Assembly: GCA_046343015.1 (NCBI GenBank)
Contig: JBKDOL010000103.1
Coordinates: 7,384-71,383 of the forward strand
Origin: BJ22 sp021298375
Lineage (GTDB): Bacteria; Planctomycetota; Planctomycetia; Pirellulales; Pirellulaceae
Direction of reading: 5' to 3'
DNA length: 64,000 nt
Shown here: one piece after another, positions 33,980 through 43,332 of the stretch
Position numbering within the stretch: the stretch's first letter is position 1
How the letters are laid out: the number at the start of each line of letters is the position of its first letter
Notes under the pieces: generated by a model
Seen by the model: only the letters and a program-made list of their open reading frames with translations
Database searches by the model: none
What the model was told of the DNA's origin: nothing
Position numbers and translations under genes: made by a program

Positions 33980-35338
33980 ATGACCCGACGCTCCACCCTG
34001 TTCCGACTGCTGGCCCTGCTGCTCGCTGTTTCAGCGGCGTGGCCGGCCATCGGAAGCGACGAATTGTCGACCAACCGTCGGACTCCGCTGGTCAATGCCG
34101 TAGAGCGTTGTCGCGGAGCGGTGGTCAACTTGCGGGGACGGAAAACGGTTTCCCAGGACGGGGGCGTTGAGACGGCCGCGGTTGTCGCTCTGGAAGAAGA
34201 AGCCCGCCAGGTCAATGGCATGGGAACGGGAGTCGTGATCGACCCCCGCGGCTACATTTTGACCAACTATCACGTGGTTCAGGATGTGCTCCAAATTCAG
34301 GTCACCACTGCCGACCGCGAGACGACGACCGCCACCTTGCTGGCCCACGACCCTGAGTCGGACCTGGCACTGCTGAAGATTGCCACGCGGGAGCCGCTGC
34401 AAACGATTCCACTGGGGACTTCATCCGACCTGATGCTGGCAGAGACAGTCGCGGCGGTCGGAAACGCGTATGGCTACGACAACACGGTCACGGTCGGCAT
34501 CATCAGTCACCTGAACCGCACGGTTCAAGTGAACGAACACCAGATTTACCGCAACTTGATTCAAACCGATGCGCCGATCAATCCGGGCAACTCAGGCGGG
34601 CCGCTCATCAACCTGGATGGCGAAGTAATCGGCATCAACGTCGCGATGCGGGTGGGCGCGCAGGGAATCGCCTTTGCGATTCCGATTAATGACGCGGTCG
34701 AAATTGCCAGCCGCCTGTTGGCTCAGACCACGGGTGATCGCTTGCTTCTGGGGATGACGGTCAGCACCCAGTACGAGAACGGCCAACCCCGAGTCGTGGT
34801 GCTGCAGTCGGCCGATACCGGATCAAACCTTTCGGGCCTGAAGTCCGGAGATCGCATTACGGCGGTCGACGGCAAGCCGATTTCCCGCTCGCTCGACTTT
34901 TACTGTGCTCTGCTCGAAAAGCGTCCTGGTGACGAACTGAAGTTGGCGGTCTCCAGCGGAGGGCAGGTAAGCCTCGCCGGAGCGCGGACCGTGACGCTGC
35001 CGCTGCAGGCGGCTGCCGATACGGCAACCCAGATTGCCTGGAAGCCGCTGGGCCTGGAATTGGCTGTCGCGTCCGATGCCGAGATGACCGGTCGGCATCC
35101 GAATTACAGCAAGGGCTTGAAAGTCGTCCGCGTCCGCCCCAACAGCCCGGCCGAAGATGAGGGGATTCAGCCCGGGGATGTGCTTGTCGCGATGCACGGC
35201 TACAAAACAGAATCGTTTGAGAATCTGGCTTACATTCTCCGCCAACCGGACCTCCTGCAAAAACGCTCCTTCGTGTTCTACATCCTGAGAAACAAGGACC
35301 CGCTGTTCGGACAATTGCGTTTGGCAGAATCCAAATAA
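33980..35338 (+). CDS. HtrA/DegP-like serine protease with PDZ domains
   Basis: From the ATG at 33980 the product has 452 residues and starts with a signal peptide (STLFRLLALLLAVSAAWPAIGS). The trypsin-like domain has His in TNYHVV (near 97), Asp in ESDLALLKI (near 127) and Ser in NPGNSGGPL (near 205), so the catalytic triad is intact. Two PDZ-like parts follow (LKSGDRITAVDGKPI near 295; IQPGDVLVAMHGYKTESF near 400). It should degrade misfolded proteins outside the cytoplasmic membrane. The open frame begins at 33899, but the added 27 residues do not form part of the leader. The thiL gene follows after 159 bp. Confidence 0.92.
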   Translation: MTRRSTLFRLLALLLAVSAAWPAIGSDELSTNRRTPLVNAVERCRGAVVNLRGRKTVSQDGGVETAAVVALEEEARQVNGMGTGVVIDPRGYILTNYHVVQDVLQIQVTTADRETTTATLLAHDPESDLALLKIATREPLQTIPLGTSSDLMLAETVAAVGNAYGYDNTVTVGIISHLNRTVQVNEHQIYRNLIQTDAPINPGNSGGPLINLDGEVIGINVAMRVGAQGIAFAIPINDAVEIASRLLAQTTGDRLLLGMTVSTQYENGQPRVVVLQSADTGSNLSGLKSGDRITAVDGKPISRSLDFYCALLEKRPGDELKLAVSSGGQVSLAGARTVTLPLQAAADTATQIAWKPLGLELAVASDAEMTGRHPNYSKGLKVVRVRPNSPAEDEGIQPGDVLVAMHGYKTESFENLAYILRQPDLLQKRSFVFYILRNKDPLFGQLRLAESK

Positions 35339-35497
35339 TCCAGCAGCAGCAAACGCTGGGGGCGGACGCCTCACGTTCACCATCGCGCCCGACGGCAAAA
35401 CATGCCGGCGGGCTTTTTCGTTGAATCAGCGGTAGAATGCGGGGGTGGCAGCGCAGCGAGCGGTGCCGGTCCGCCCGCTGCGGGATTCAGGTCAGGC

Positions 35498-36406
35498 ATG
35501 TTCGAATTTGACTTCATCGAATGGCTCAGTTCGCAAGTGACCGAGCACCCCGACGTCGTGCTGGGGGTGGGAGACGATGCCGCTATCCTCCGCAACTCGG
35601 AGGACTTGCAGGTGCTCACGACTGACCTTCTGCTGGAGGGAGTCCACTTCGAGTCTGGCTCGGCAACGTTTAAGCAGATCGGCCGCAAGGCGTTGGCTGT
35701 CAGTTTGAGCGATGTGGCAGCGATGGGAGCGACTCCGACGGTCGCCGTGCTCACTTTTGCCTTTCCTCAGCGACTCGAGTTTGCGGCTGCCCAGGACATT
35801 TTTCGCGGTGCCTTGGAGTTGGCTCGAGAATACCGCGTGGCAATTGTGGGCGGCGACACCAACCGCTGGAGCCAAGGCTTGGTCGTTGGCTCGACCGTGC
35901 TGGGGAGCCTGAAGCATGCGGGCTGGCCAATCTCGGGGGCACGTCCGGGCGATTTATTGCTGGTCAGCGGCTCGCTGGGCGGGAGCATTCTTGGGAAGCA
36001 CTTGGACTTTCGGCCCCGCTGTGATTTGGCGGCGGCACTTGCGGCCACCCAACTGGTCCACGCCGCGACCGATATCAGCGACTCGCTGACGATTGACTTG
36101 GCGGAAATTTGCCGGCAAAGCAAAGTGGGCGTCTGCCTCGATGCGATGCGGGTTCCGATCGCGGCCGCAGCCCGCGCCCGTTCCGAGCAAACCGGGCGGC
36201 CACCCCTTGAGCACGCGCTCTTCGACGGGGAGGATTTTGAATTGCTGTTAGCGGTTGACCCCGAGGCCGCCGATGAACTGTTGACCAAGCCGGAACTGGC
36301 GGGACAACTGACGGTGATCGGCGCTTTTGATTCTTCGGACCGACTCGTCTTGAAGCGCGAGGACGGGCGGGCTGGACCGCTGCCCGTCCGCGGCTATGAG
36401 CACTAA
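35498..36406 (+). CDS. thiL: Thiamine-monophosphate kinase
   Basis: From the ATG at 35498 the enzyme has 302 residues. It starts FDFIEWLSSQV and shows the ATP/Mg motif VGDDAAIL, TTDLLLEGVHF, the AVSLSDVAAMGA helix, GGDTNRW and TDISDSLTIDL, then DGEDFELLLAV near the C-terminus. It phosphorylates thiamine monophosphate to thiamine diphosphate. The open frame reaches back to 35402, but those residues (Gly/Ala-rich) are not part of ThiL. Its last codons overlap an 18-bp tandem repeat, so the array extends through the stop codon. Confidence 0.95.
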   Translation: MFEFDFIEWLSSQVTEHPDVVLGVGDDAAILRNSEDLQVLTTDLLLEGVHFESGSATFKQIGRKALAVSLSDVAAMGATPTVAVLTFAFPQRLEFAAAQDIFRGALELAREYRVAIVGGDTNRWSQGLVVGSTVLGSLKHAGWPISGARPGDLLLVSGSLGGSILGKHLDFRPRCDLAAALAATQLVHAATDISDSLTIDLAEICRQSKVGVCLDAMRVPIAAAARARSEQTGRPPLEHALFDGEDFELLLAVDPEAADELLTKPELAGQLTVIGAFDSSDRLVLKREDGRAGPLPVRGYEH

Positions 36407-36465
36407 TGCGGCTATAAGCACTAATGCGGCCATGAGCACTAATGCGGCCATGAGCACTGGGTCTG
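36394..36465. repeat. 18-bp tandem repeat spanning the thiL stop codon
   Basis: Units CTATGAGCACTAATGCGG (36394), CTATAAGCACTAATGCGG (36412), CCATGAGCACTAATGCGG (36430) and a partial fourth. The thiL stop TAA at 36404-36406 is inside unit 1. Confidence 0.85.
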
Positions 36466-36585
36466 CCAGAGTGTTAGTGGCTGATGGAGCGGAACTGACG
36501 GCCGGGGCCGTGAGCAGCGCAGCGACGCTTTCCGCTGAAAGAAATTCCACTGCGGCTTGAACATTCTCCCGAGCTAAAGGCCCAC

Positions 36586-37050
36586 ATGCTTCAGCAAATT
36601 CATTCCCGTTCTGCGGAGGAGACCTTTCAAATCGGCGTCTCGCTTGGAAGGTGTATTCCGGGCCCACTGGTTGTGACGCTGCAAGGCCCGCTCGGCGCGG
36701 GCAAGACGCAACTCATCAAGGGGCTGCTGGAGGGGTTGGGCAGTGCGCAGCAGGCGACCAGCCCCACGTTCGCGCTGTGCCATTACTATCCCGGACGAAT
36801 TCCACTCCTGCATGTCGACGCCTATCGCCTGAAGCATCCCTCGGAGTTGCCCGATTTGGGGCTGGATGACGCCTTGGACGACGGTTACGCAATTGCCCTG
36901 GAGTGGCCCGATGGCTTGGCCAGCTTTCTCCCGCCGGTCGATTTGGAAATCCGGATCAAGCCGCTCCCCGAGTTCCCCAGCGAGCGGAGCATCGAGCTGC
37001 GCAGCCACACGCCGCTGGGTGAGCTGGTAGCGCGGGGGCAAGCGGAGTAG
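36586..37050 (+). CDS. tsaE: tRNA threonylcarbamoyladenosine biosynthesis ATPase TsaE
   Basis: The 154-residue protein has the TsaE set: SAEETFQIGVSLG at the start, the P-loop GPLGAGKTQLIKG, SPTFALCHYYPG, the Walker-B-like LLHVDAYRL and ALEWPDGL. It works with TsaB, TsaC and TsaD to make t6A in tRNAs that read ANN codons. No other tsa gene is next to it. It is preceded by thiL (180 bp, with repeats) and followed by the YTV gene. Confidence 0.93.
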   Translation: MLQQIHSRSAEETFQIGVSLGRCIPGPLVVTLQGPLGAGKTQLIKGLLEGLGSAQQATSPTFALCHYYPGRIPLLHVDAYRLKHPSELPDLGLDDALDDGYAIALEWPDGLASFLPPVDLEIRIKPLPEFPSERSIELRSHTPLGELVARGQAE

Positions 37051-37198
37051 CTGGCTGCCTTTCCGGCCGCTGAAACAGTGACTTGGGCCCGGTCGAACGC
37101 TGCTGCGCCCCGCTCCCCAAGGGGCATTTGCCGAGGTCGCGGCGGGCAATTAGTCTGGAAGGTTGCGTCACCCTCCAGAATTCTCTCGATTTCCCGCC

Positions 37199-39565
37199 AT
37201 GAAAACCGCTGCGATCAACCTGCTGCTGACCCTGCTTGGTCTGGTCGGCGTCCTGTTGTCCGGCTCCCGGCTGCATCCGGCCAACCGCCCGATTCCGACT
37301 GTGGATAGCTGCCGCGGCTGCACGCCCCGCTGCGAGACCCGAACGATTTTCGTCCCGGTCTGGGAGACGCAGTATCAGCGCGTCCTGCGGACCTGCTACG
37401 AACCCGAGGTCAGGACTCACACTCAGACGGTGATGCGCACCGTCTGTGAACAAATCCCGGAGCAGCAGCAATACACCGTGATGGTGCCCCAGCAGCGACA
37501 GCGGGAAGTGGTCAGCTACCGCAATCAGCAAATTCAGGTTCCGGTGAACCAGTCCTACACTGAAATGGTCACCGAGGAAAAGAAGCGCGAGTTCGTTCGC
37601 TACCGGACCGAAACTTATCAGGAGCCGATTGAGAAGACCTACCCGGTTGTCGTGCCGCAGCTCAAGTATCGGGAATATACGGTTTACCGCACCGAGTACG
37701 ACGAAGTCCCCGAGGTGGAATATTACACCGTCTTCGTCCCGGAAGAGCAGATGAAGACCGTGACTTACTACGAACCGGTTCAGGAGAAGGTCCAGAACGA
37801 ATTGCCGATCACCGAAATGGTCACGGAATTTCGGGAGAAGAACCTCGTGGTCTACGAGGAGCGGACGGGGACGCGCACCGTCACGATTCCGGAGATTGTC
37901 TACGAGGAAGTGCCACAGCAACGCTCCATTTCAAAGACCCGGTTCCAGACCAAGACCACGTCGCGGGATACAGAAGAAATGGTCGTGGTGACGCAGCAAA
38001 AAAAGCGGCAGGAAGCGCTGCAGTACCAGACCAACGTGAAAGGCTCCAAAACGGAAGACTACACGGTGCTGGTACCTTACAGCGAAACTCGCTCCCAGAC
38101 CTACATCGTCAACGTCCCCTATCAGGAACTGGTTCAGGAGACGGTCGAGGTCGATGTGCAGGTACCCCGCGAGGTGACGCGGCAGTATGTCGAGGCCGTG
38201 CCGTTTCTGGAAACCGTTCAGCACCGCTACTGCCTGCTCGTCCCCTACCAGGAACCGTGCACGACCTATCAAACGGTGACTCGTCAGGTACCGGTGACCT
38301 GCTACCGCAGCGTCTGCGTCGACGAGGGGGCGTGGGTTGAGCGACAGCGGACGGTTCCCTGCAGCCCGCTGGTTCAGTGCGAGGCTGATGGCTGTACGGC
38401 GACCTGCAGCCAACCGCTGACGGTGACCGAGCGTGTTTGGTGCCCGAAGATCGTCGCGAGGCAGATTCCTTACACGGTGTATCAGACCGTGTGTCAGCAG
38501 GTTCCGGTGACCACGTACCAGACGAAATATCGGCCGGAACCACAGACCGAGTCGTTTCAAATCGTCAAGTATCGCAACCAGACGCGCAGTGTTACCGAGA
38601 CGGTCTATGAAACCAAGACAGAAACCCGGACTCGGAGCGTGGAAGTGACCAAGTATCGCCCCGAGACCCGGGTCAGGAATTTCGAGATCCTGCAGTATCG
38701 GCCCGAAGTCCGGCAGAGGAAGGTAGACACGGTTCGCTACGAAAACCGGGAACAAGCTTACGAAATCCCCTACACAACGCAGACGGCTCAGACAGCGCGA
38801 GTGCAGCAGGAGGCTTATCAAACGACTGAGGTCCCCTACCAGGAAACGCAGAGCTACACGGTAAAGGTTCCTCGACTGGTGAATCGCGAGTACCAGCAGG
38901 AATACAAGTACACCGAACCGCGAGTGGTAACCGAGCGTTACGCTGTCAAGGTTCCCCAGGTCCGCTATGAAGTTGCTGAGCAGACGGTGACGCGCATGCA
39001 ACCGCGAACGCGAGTGGTCAAATACACGGTGAATGTTCCAACCAAGCGGTCCCGAATCGTCAAGAAGCGGGTTGCCCGACAGGTCCCGGAAATCCGCTCG
39101 ATGCAGTACACCGAGAACGTGCTGGAACAGCGGTCGCGCACCGTCTATGAAACCAAGACCCGGCAGGTTCCCGAAGTCTTTACCCAGACCTACAACGTGC
39201 GCGTTCCGGAAATGCGGAATCGGACGGTCATGCAAACTCAAGTCATTCAGGTACCGGTTGTCCAGCAGCAAACGTACACCGTGCTGGTCCCTGAGATTCG
39301 CACCCGGACGGTCACTCGCCTGCAGACCAGGCAAGTCCCCGAAACCGTCAACTGCAACTACACGGTGATGGTTCCCCGCCAGGTGGAGGAATCGATTCCG
39401 CGGCGGATTTGTCGCTGGCAGCCCAAAACGGTGACCGTTCCGGTGGAGGAATGCTGTGCCGACTGCCTGCAGCGTTTTCCGGCCGCACAGGCTGCCCAGC
39501 AGGCCTATGGGGATTATTGCGCCGAGCGCTTGAATGATGGCCTGCAATGGCTTCAGGGTAAATGA
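37199..39565 (+). CDS. YTV-repeat surface protein
   Basis: From the ATG at 37199 the product has 788 residues with a signal peptide (INLLLTLLGLVGVLLSGS). The mature part is built almost wholly from degenerate repeats of about 20-25 residues around (Q/E)xYTVxVPxxxxRx(V/Y): YTVMVPQQRQREVVSYRNQ, YPVVVPQLKYREYTVYRTE, YTVFVPEEQMKTVTY and so on. Cysteines cluster near the start (CRGCTPRC), in the middle (about 355-415) and at the end (CCADC). YTV proteins were described from Rhodopirellula as planctomycete-specific cell-wall proteins, probably disulfide-linked. It would be exported to the surface. Absence of stops on the opposite strand creates a long meaningless antisense frame. Confidence 0.9.
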   Translation: MKTAAINLLLTLLGLVGVLLSGSRLHPANRPIPTVDSCRGCTPRCETRTIFVPVWETQYQRVLRTCYEPEVRTHTQTVMRTVCEQIPEQQQYTVMVPQQRQREVVSYRNQQIQVPVNQSYTEMVTEEKKREFVRYRTETYQEPIEKTYPVVVPQLKYREYTVYRTEYDEVPEVEYYTVFVPEEQMKTVTYYEPVQEKVQNELPITEMVTEFREKNLVVYEERTGTRTVTIPEIVYEEVPQQRSISKTRFQTKTTSRDTEEMVVVTQQKKRQEALQYQTNVKGSKTEDYTVLVPYSETRSQTYIVNVPYQELVQETVEVDVQVPREVTRQYVEAVPFLETVQHRYCLLVPYQEPCTTYQTVTRQVPVTCYRSVCVDEGAWVERQRTVPCSPLVQCEADGCTATCSQPLTVTERVWCPKIVARQIPYTVYQTVCQQVPVTTYQTKYRPEPQTESFQIVKYRNQTRSVTETVYETKTETRTRSVEVTKYRPETRVRNFEILQYRPEVRQRKVDTVRYENREQAYEIPYTTQTAQTARVQQEAYQTTEVPYQETQSYTVKVPRLVNREYQQEYKYTEPRVVTERYAVKVPQVRYEVAEQTVTRMQPRTRVVKYTVNVPTKRSRIVKKRVARQVPEIRSMQYTENVLEQRSRTVYETKTRQVPEVFTQTYNVRVPEMRNRTVMQTQVIQVPVVQQQTYTVLVPEIRTRTVTRLQTRQVPETVNCNYTVMVPRQVEESIPRRICRWQPKTVTVPVEECCADCLQRFPAAQAAQQAYGDYCAERLNDGLQWLQGK

Positions 39566-39727
39566 AAGGGGCTGCAGGGTAAATGAAAGGCTGTTTTGCT
39601 CCTGCCCACCCCCGCTAGCCGGTGCTAGAATTCAGCTCCGTTCGTAGTCCTTCTTCCCCTCGGTCAGGGCTGAATCGCTTCCCTCGCCAACGAGTTCCCC
39701 TCGCCCAGCGCTCCCCCACGGCGGCTC

Positions 39728-41431
39728 ATGAAACGCGCGATCCCCTCCATTCCGCAACTCTACCGGAACCTCCGCCGCTGGACTGAAATCCTGGCGGTGC
39801 TCAGCAAGTACGGATTGGCGGATTGGCTCAGCCGCACCCAGATCGACTTCATCAAGGACCGCCTTCGCGCGGCCGATGGCGAGGTTCTGGCGCGGCTCTC
39901 GACCGAGGCGAGAATCCGGATGGCACTGACCGAACTGGGCCCGACGTTCATCAAGTTTGGCCAGTTGATCAGCACGCGTCCGGACTTGATCGGCCCGGAC
40001 TTGGCGGAGGAGTTGAGTCAACTTCAAACGCAAACCCCGCACGACGACTTCGAGGAAATTCGGGCGGTAGTCGAACAGGACCAGGGGCGTCCGCTGGAGA
40101 TGATCTTCGAGTACTTCGAAGAGCAACCGATGGCCTCGGCTTCGATTGGACAGGTGCATGCGGCCCGCTTGCTCGATGGACGCGAGGTCGTCGTCAAGGT
40201 GCGGCATCCCGGAATCGAGCAGGTGATCGACACGGACCTGGACATCCTTTCCGGCTTGGCCCACCTCGCCGAACGACTGGAGGACTTCAGGAATTATCAA
40301 CCACGGCAAATCGTCCAGGACATGTCGCGGATGATGCGGCGGGAGCTGGACTTTCGTCGCGAGCTGCGGAACCTGGTGCAGTTCCGTTCGATGTTTCGCA
40401 AGGATCAAAGCGTCTCGATTCCGCAGCCCTATCCCAAGTTCAGCTCCGAGCGGATGCTCACCATGGAGCGGATTCGAGGGCGAAAGTTGAGCGAGTGTGC
40501 CGAGCATGGGCTCTCGACCGAGGAACTGGATGCGCTCGCCCGCAAGGGTGCGAATCTCTACATGCGCATGATTTTCGATGAGGGATTTTTCCACGCCGAC
40601 CCGCATCCGGGAAACATTCTGCTTGTCGCCGATAACCGCTTTGCCCTGCTCGACTTCGGAATGGTCGGTCGCATCAGCGAGAAGTTGCGCGAAGAGATCG
40701 AGTCGATGCTGGTGGCGATTGTGAATCGCGACGTCGGCTTGCTGGTCGCGATTGTCCGTCGGATAGGCCGCTGTCCCGCCAATCTCAACGAAACGGCCTT
40801 GAGCAGCGACGTGGCCGAGTTTCTCGGCCAGTACGCCACCCAATCCGCCGCCAATTTCAATATGGCTGGAGCGCTGAATGACTTCATGGCGATTGTCCGC
40901 AGCCACAACATCACGCTGCCGAGCGAAGTCAGCCTGCTGATCAAGGTCCTGGTGACGTTGGAAGGCACCGGCCAGTTGCTTTCGCCCCAGTTCAGCCTGA
41001 TGGAGATCATGAAGCCGTGGCAACGGCTGATGATCGTCAAGCGACTTTCGCCGACTCGGCAGTTGCGCAAGGCGCGGCGGTTTTACATGCAGGTTGAACA
41101 ACTGGTTGATGACCTGCCGCAGCGGGTCAGCAACATTCTCGACCAGGTGCAGGCGGGGCGGTTTGACATCCACCTCGATCACCGCCGGCTCGGTCCGACG
41201 GTCAATCGACTCGTGCTCGGGATGTTGACCAGCGCACTGTTCATGGGCAGTTCGTTGATGCTCAGCTACAAAGTGCCGCCGCTTTGGTTCGCGGATCGCG
41301 GACCGTGGGGAATCCACGACTTGTCGCTGCTGGGGCTGACCGGTTGCATTGTCTCAATCATGCTGGGATTCCGGCTGGTTTGGGCGATTCGCAAGTCAGG
41401 CAATCTCGACCAGCCCGACACGCATGAATAG
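39728..41431 (+). CDS. ABC1/AarF/UbiB-family kinase-like protein
   Basis: The 567-residue protein starts RNLRRWTEIL and has the family KxGQ motif (KFGQLISTRPDLI), SASIGQVHAA in place of the glycine loop, VVVKVRHPGI (Lys), DPHPGNILL and LLDFGMVG. Two transmembrane helices end the protein (LVLGMLTSALFMGSSLML; LLGLTGCIVSIMLGFRLVWAI). UbiB proteins are atypical kinases/ATPases that help make or move isoprenoid lipids such as quinones; it should sit on the cytoplasmic membrane. No ubi or men gene is adjacent. Confidence 0.92.
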   Translation: MKRAIPSIPQLYRNLRRWTEILAVLSKYGLADWLSRTQIDFIKDRLRAADGEVLARLSTEARIRMALTELGPTFIKFGQLISTRPDLIGPDLAEELSQLQTQTPHDDFEEIRAVVEQDQGRPLEMIFEYFEEQPMASASIGQVHAARLLDGREVVVKVRHPGIEQVIDTDLDILSGLAHLAERLEDFRNYQPRQIVQDMSRMMRRELDFRRELRNLVQFRSMFRKDQSVSIPQPYPKFSSERMLTMERIRGRKLSECAEHGLSTEELDALARKGANLYMRMIFDEGFFHADPHPGNILLVADNRFALLDFGMVGRISEKLREEIESMLVAIVNRDVGLLVAIVRRIGRCPANLNETALSSDVAEFLGQYATQSAANFNMAGALNDFMAIVRSHNITLPSEVSLLIKVLVTLEGTGQLLSPQFSLMEIMKPWQRLMIVKRLSPTRQLRKARRFYMQVEQLVDDLPQRVSNILDQVQAGRFDIHLDHRRLGPTVNRLVLGMLTSALFMGSSLMLSYKVPPLWFADRGPWGIHDLSLLGLTGCIVSIMLGFRLVWAIRKSGNLDQPDTHE

Positions 41432-41605
41432 CTGAGCCGTCCGGGCCGTTTTCCAGCCGAAAGCACGGGATGGATTGGCCGCCTCCGGGACCGCCGCAAC
41501 CCGAGTAGCAATCGCCTGCGGCTTGGAGTAAAAAGGATGCGGGCTGGGAGCCCCAACCGGTGCTTTACTCAGGGACTCACCTTGCGACTTGACGCGGTGA
41601 CCTCC

Positions 41606-42874
41606 ATGCAATCTTCCCAGTCTCTGCCCAATGCTTCTCAGCCTGCTTCCAACCGTTCCGCTTTTCTTGCGAGCGGATCCGACTCGCGCTCGGACGGTGC
41701 CCGTACTCACTGCTCGCCCGCGCTGCGTGCTCCATCTGCGGGCTCGACTTCTCCCGCCTCGACTTCTCCCGCGTCGACTTCTCCCGCGTCGAGCCATGCT
41801 TCACCTCCGGCCGCCGACTTTGAGTTGTCGCGCGACCCGGATGCCGTGCGGCTCCGGTCGTATGATCGGATCGTTCAAGCGGCCGTGAATCGGGATTCGT
41901 TTTCGGTAGCCGAAGTGCGCGAGGCCGTGGGGCTGGAGGGTCGGCTGGTCAACCAAGTGCTCCGACTACTCTCAAACGATGGGCTGATTGTTCGCCTCGA
42001 TGCCTGTCCGACGGATATCGGCGCGGCCCACGATATCGGCGCGGCCCAGAATCTGCCCGGCCGATCGCGTTCCTCCCGATCGCGCCGCCAGCGCAGCCCG
42101 GCGTTTCGCTGGACGGAGAAGCGCAATCAGCTCACCCCAGCGGAGTGGGCTCGGAGCAAAGTCTATTCCAATCGAATCACCCGCGCTCCTGTGGCCGATC
42201 GGCCCCGCGAACGGCTGTTGCAACAGGGCGCCACGAGCCTTCGGACGGCTGACCTGATTGCCATTCTGATTCGTTCGGGAAACGCCAGGGAATCGGCGAT
42301 CCAGTCGGGAGAGCGAATTGCCGCCGCCTATGCGAACCAGCTCGAAAACCTGACCGATGCCAGACGCGGTGACTTGCGGGAGATTTCGTCGGCGATCGGC
42401 GAAACGGCTTTTTGCCAAATCATGGCTGGCATCGAATTGGGACGTCGCGTCGCCGAGGCGAAGTCCCAGGTTGAACCCCGGCCGCGCATTCAAAGCACGG
42501 ATGACGCCCGCGAGTACTGCCGCACTCAATTTCGCCGCCTGGCGATCGATGCCAAGCACGAGGAGTTCCATATCGTGCTGCTCAATACTCGTTACGAGCC
42601 GATTGGGTCGCACCGAGTCAGCTCCGGAACGCTTGACGCAAGTCTGGTCCACCCACGCGAGGTCTTTCGTCCGGCCATCAAAGAGGCTGCCAAGGCGATC
42701 CTGCTCGTGCACAACCACCCCAGTGGCGACCCGACTCCCGGCGAACAGGACATTCGCGTCACCCGCCGATTAAATGAGGTCGCCAAGCTGGTCGGAATTG
42801 ACGTGCTTGACCATCTCGTGGTCGCTGCCCAGGGAACTTACAGCTTGCGGGATGCCGGCTTGGGCTTCGATTAG
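41606..42874 (+). CDS. RadC-like JAB-domain protein with an N-terminal extension
   Basis: From the ATG at 41606 the product has 422 residues, far longer than usual RadC (about 225). The C-terminal 230 residues are RadC: RPRERLLQQGATSLRTADLIAILIRSG, HEEFHIVLLNTRYEPIG and the JAMM zinc motif HNHPSGDPTPGEQD. Before it lies a winged-helix-like part (DRIVQAAVNRDSFSVAEVREAVGL; VNQVLRLLSNDGLIVRL), an Arg-rich patch and a Ser/Pro-rich tail with STSPA repeats (15-bp DNA repeats at about 41748-41792). The role of RadC is unsettled; it is no longer held to be a repair protein. An ATG at 41537 is also in frame. Confidence 0.88.
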   Translation: MQSSQSLPNASQPASNRSAFLASGSDSRSDGARTHCSPALRAPSAGSTSPASTSPASTSPASSHASPPAADFELSRDPDAVRLRSYDRIVQAAVNRDSFSVAEVREAVGLEGRLVNQVLRLLSNDGLIVRLDACPTDIGAAHDIGAAQNLPGRSRSSRSRRQRSPAFRWTEKRNQLTPAEWARSKVYSNRITRAPVADRPRERLLQQGATSLRTADLIAILIRSGNARESAIQSGERIAAAYANQLENLTDARRGDLREISSAIGETAFCQIMAGIELGRRVAEAKSQVEPRPRIQSTDDAREYCRTQFRRLAIDAKHEEFHIVLLNTRYEPIGSHRVSSGTLDASLVHPREVFRPAIKEAAKAILLVHNHPSGDPTPGEQDIRVTRRLNEVAKLVGIDVLDHLVVAAQGTYSLRDAGLGFD

Positions 42875-43332
42875 TTGCGACCGATTCAGAACAAGCCCGC
42901 GGATCGCTGGGCTGATCGCTGGGCTGATCGCTGGGCTGATCGCTGGGCTGATCGCTGGGCTCATCGCTGGGCCGCCGTCACGCTCGAGCCCTTGGGACAA
43001 ACGATTGCCGGAGAGAGCGGCAAGCCTGTGGCTTGGGAACCGCCGCCCCGTGTGGGGCTTTGGGCGGCAGGGGGCAAATTCCCCCTCCTCGGCAAATGGA
43101 CTTCATTTCCGCGGGATGGCGGACGATATGCTCAATTTTGACAGTCGGAGTCCGGGGTCGAGCGGTTTGGTTCGGTGATTGGGGCACAAGGGCGTGGCCC
43201 GTTTCAGCGAAAAACGGCAAAAACCGGGGAATTTTAGGGGAAAAAAACCGTCCCCCTTGTCGATTTCGACTCCGGGCGTCATGATATCGGGTCTTTGAAA
43301 CTGGGCGGTCAGTATTTCGTGGAGTTTGGTGA
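42875..43332. other. Intergenic stretch with a 12-bp tandem repeat
   Basis: Beyond the repeat (42902-42973) the stretch must hold the rpsD promoter and leader. TTGACA occurs at 43138-43143, but I see no good -10 box with it. No gene is evident. Confidence 0.5.
42902..42973. repeat. 12-bp tandem repeat after the radC-like gene
   Basis: Five perfect units of GATCGCTGGGCT and a sixth degenerate unit (CATCGCTGGGCC), starting 28 bp after the stop codon. One frame would read ADRWADRW, but it has no start or family support. Confidence 0.9.

Noticed and set aside
37931..39547. 538-codon open frame antisense to the YTV gene
   Set aside because: It lies wholly under a clear repeat-coding gene; the lack of stops follows from the repetitive, GC-rich sense codons, and the translation matches no family.
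39632..41317. 561-codon open frame antisense to the UbiB-like gene
   Set aside because: The sense strand has all UbiB motifs. The antisense product has no recognisable domain and is a GC-bias shadow.
42902..42973. Tandem array first considered as a CRISPR or a coding ADRW repeat
   Set aside because: Units are 12 bp without spacers, so it is not a CRISPR. The ADRW frame has no start signal and no homologue known to me.
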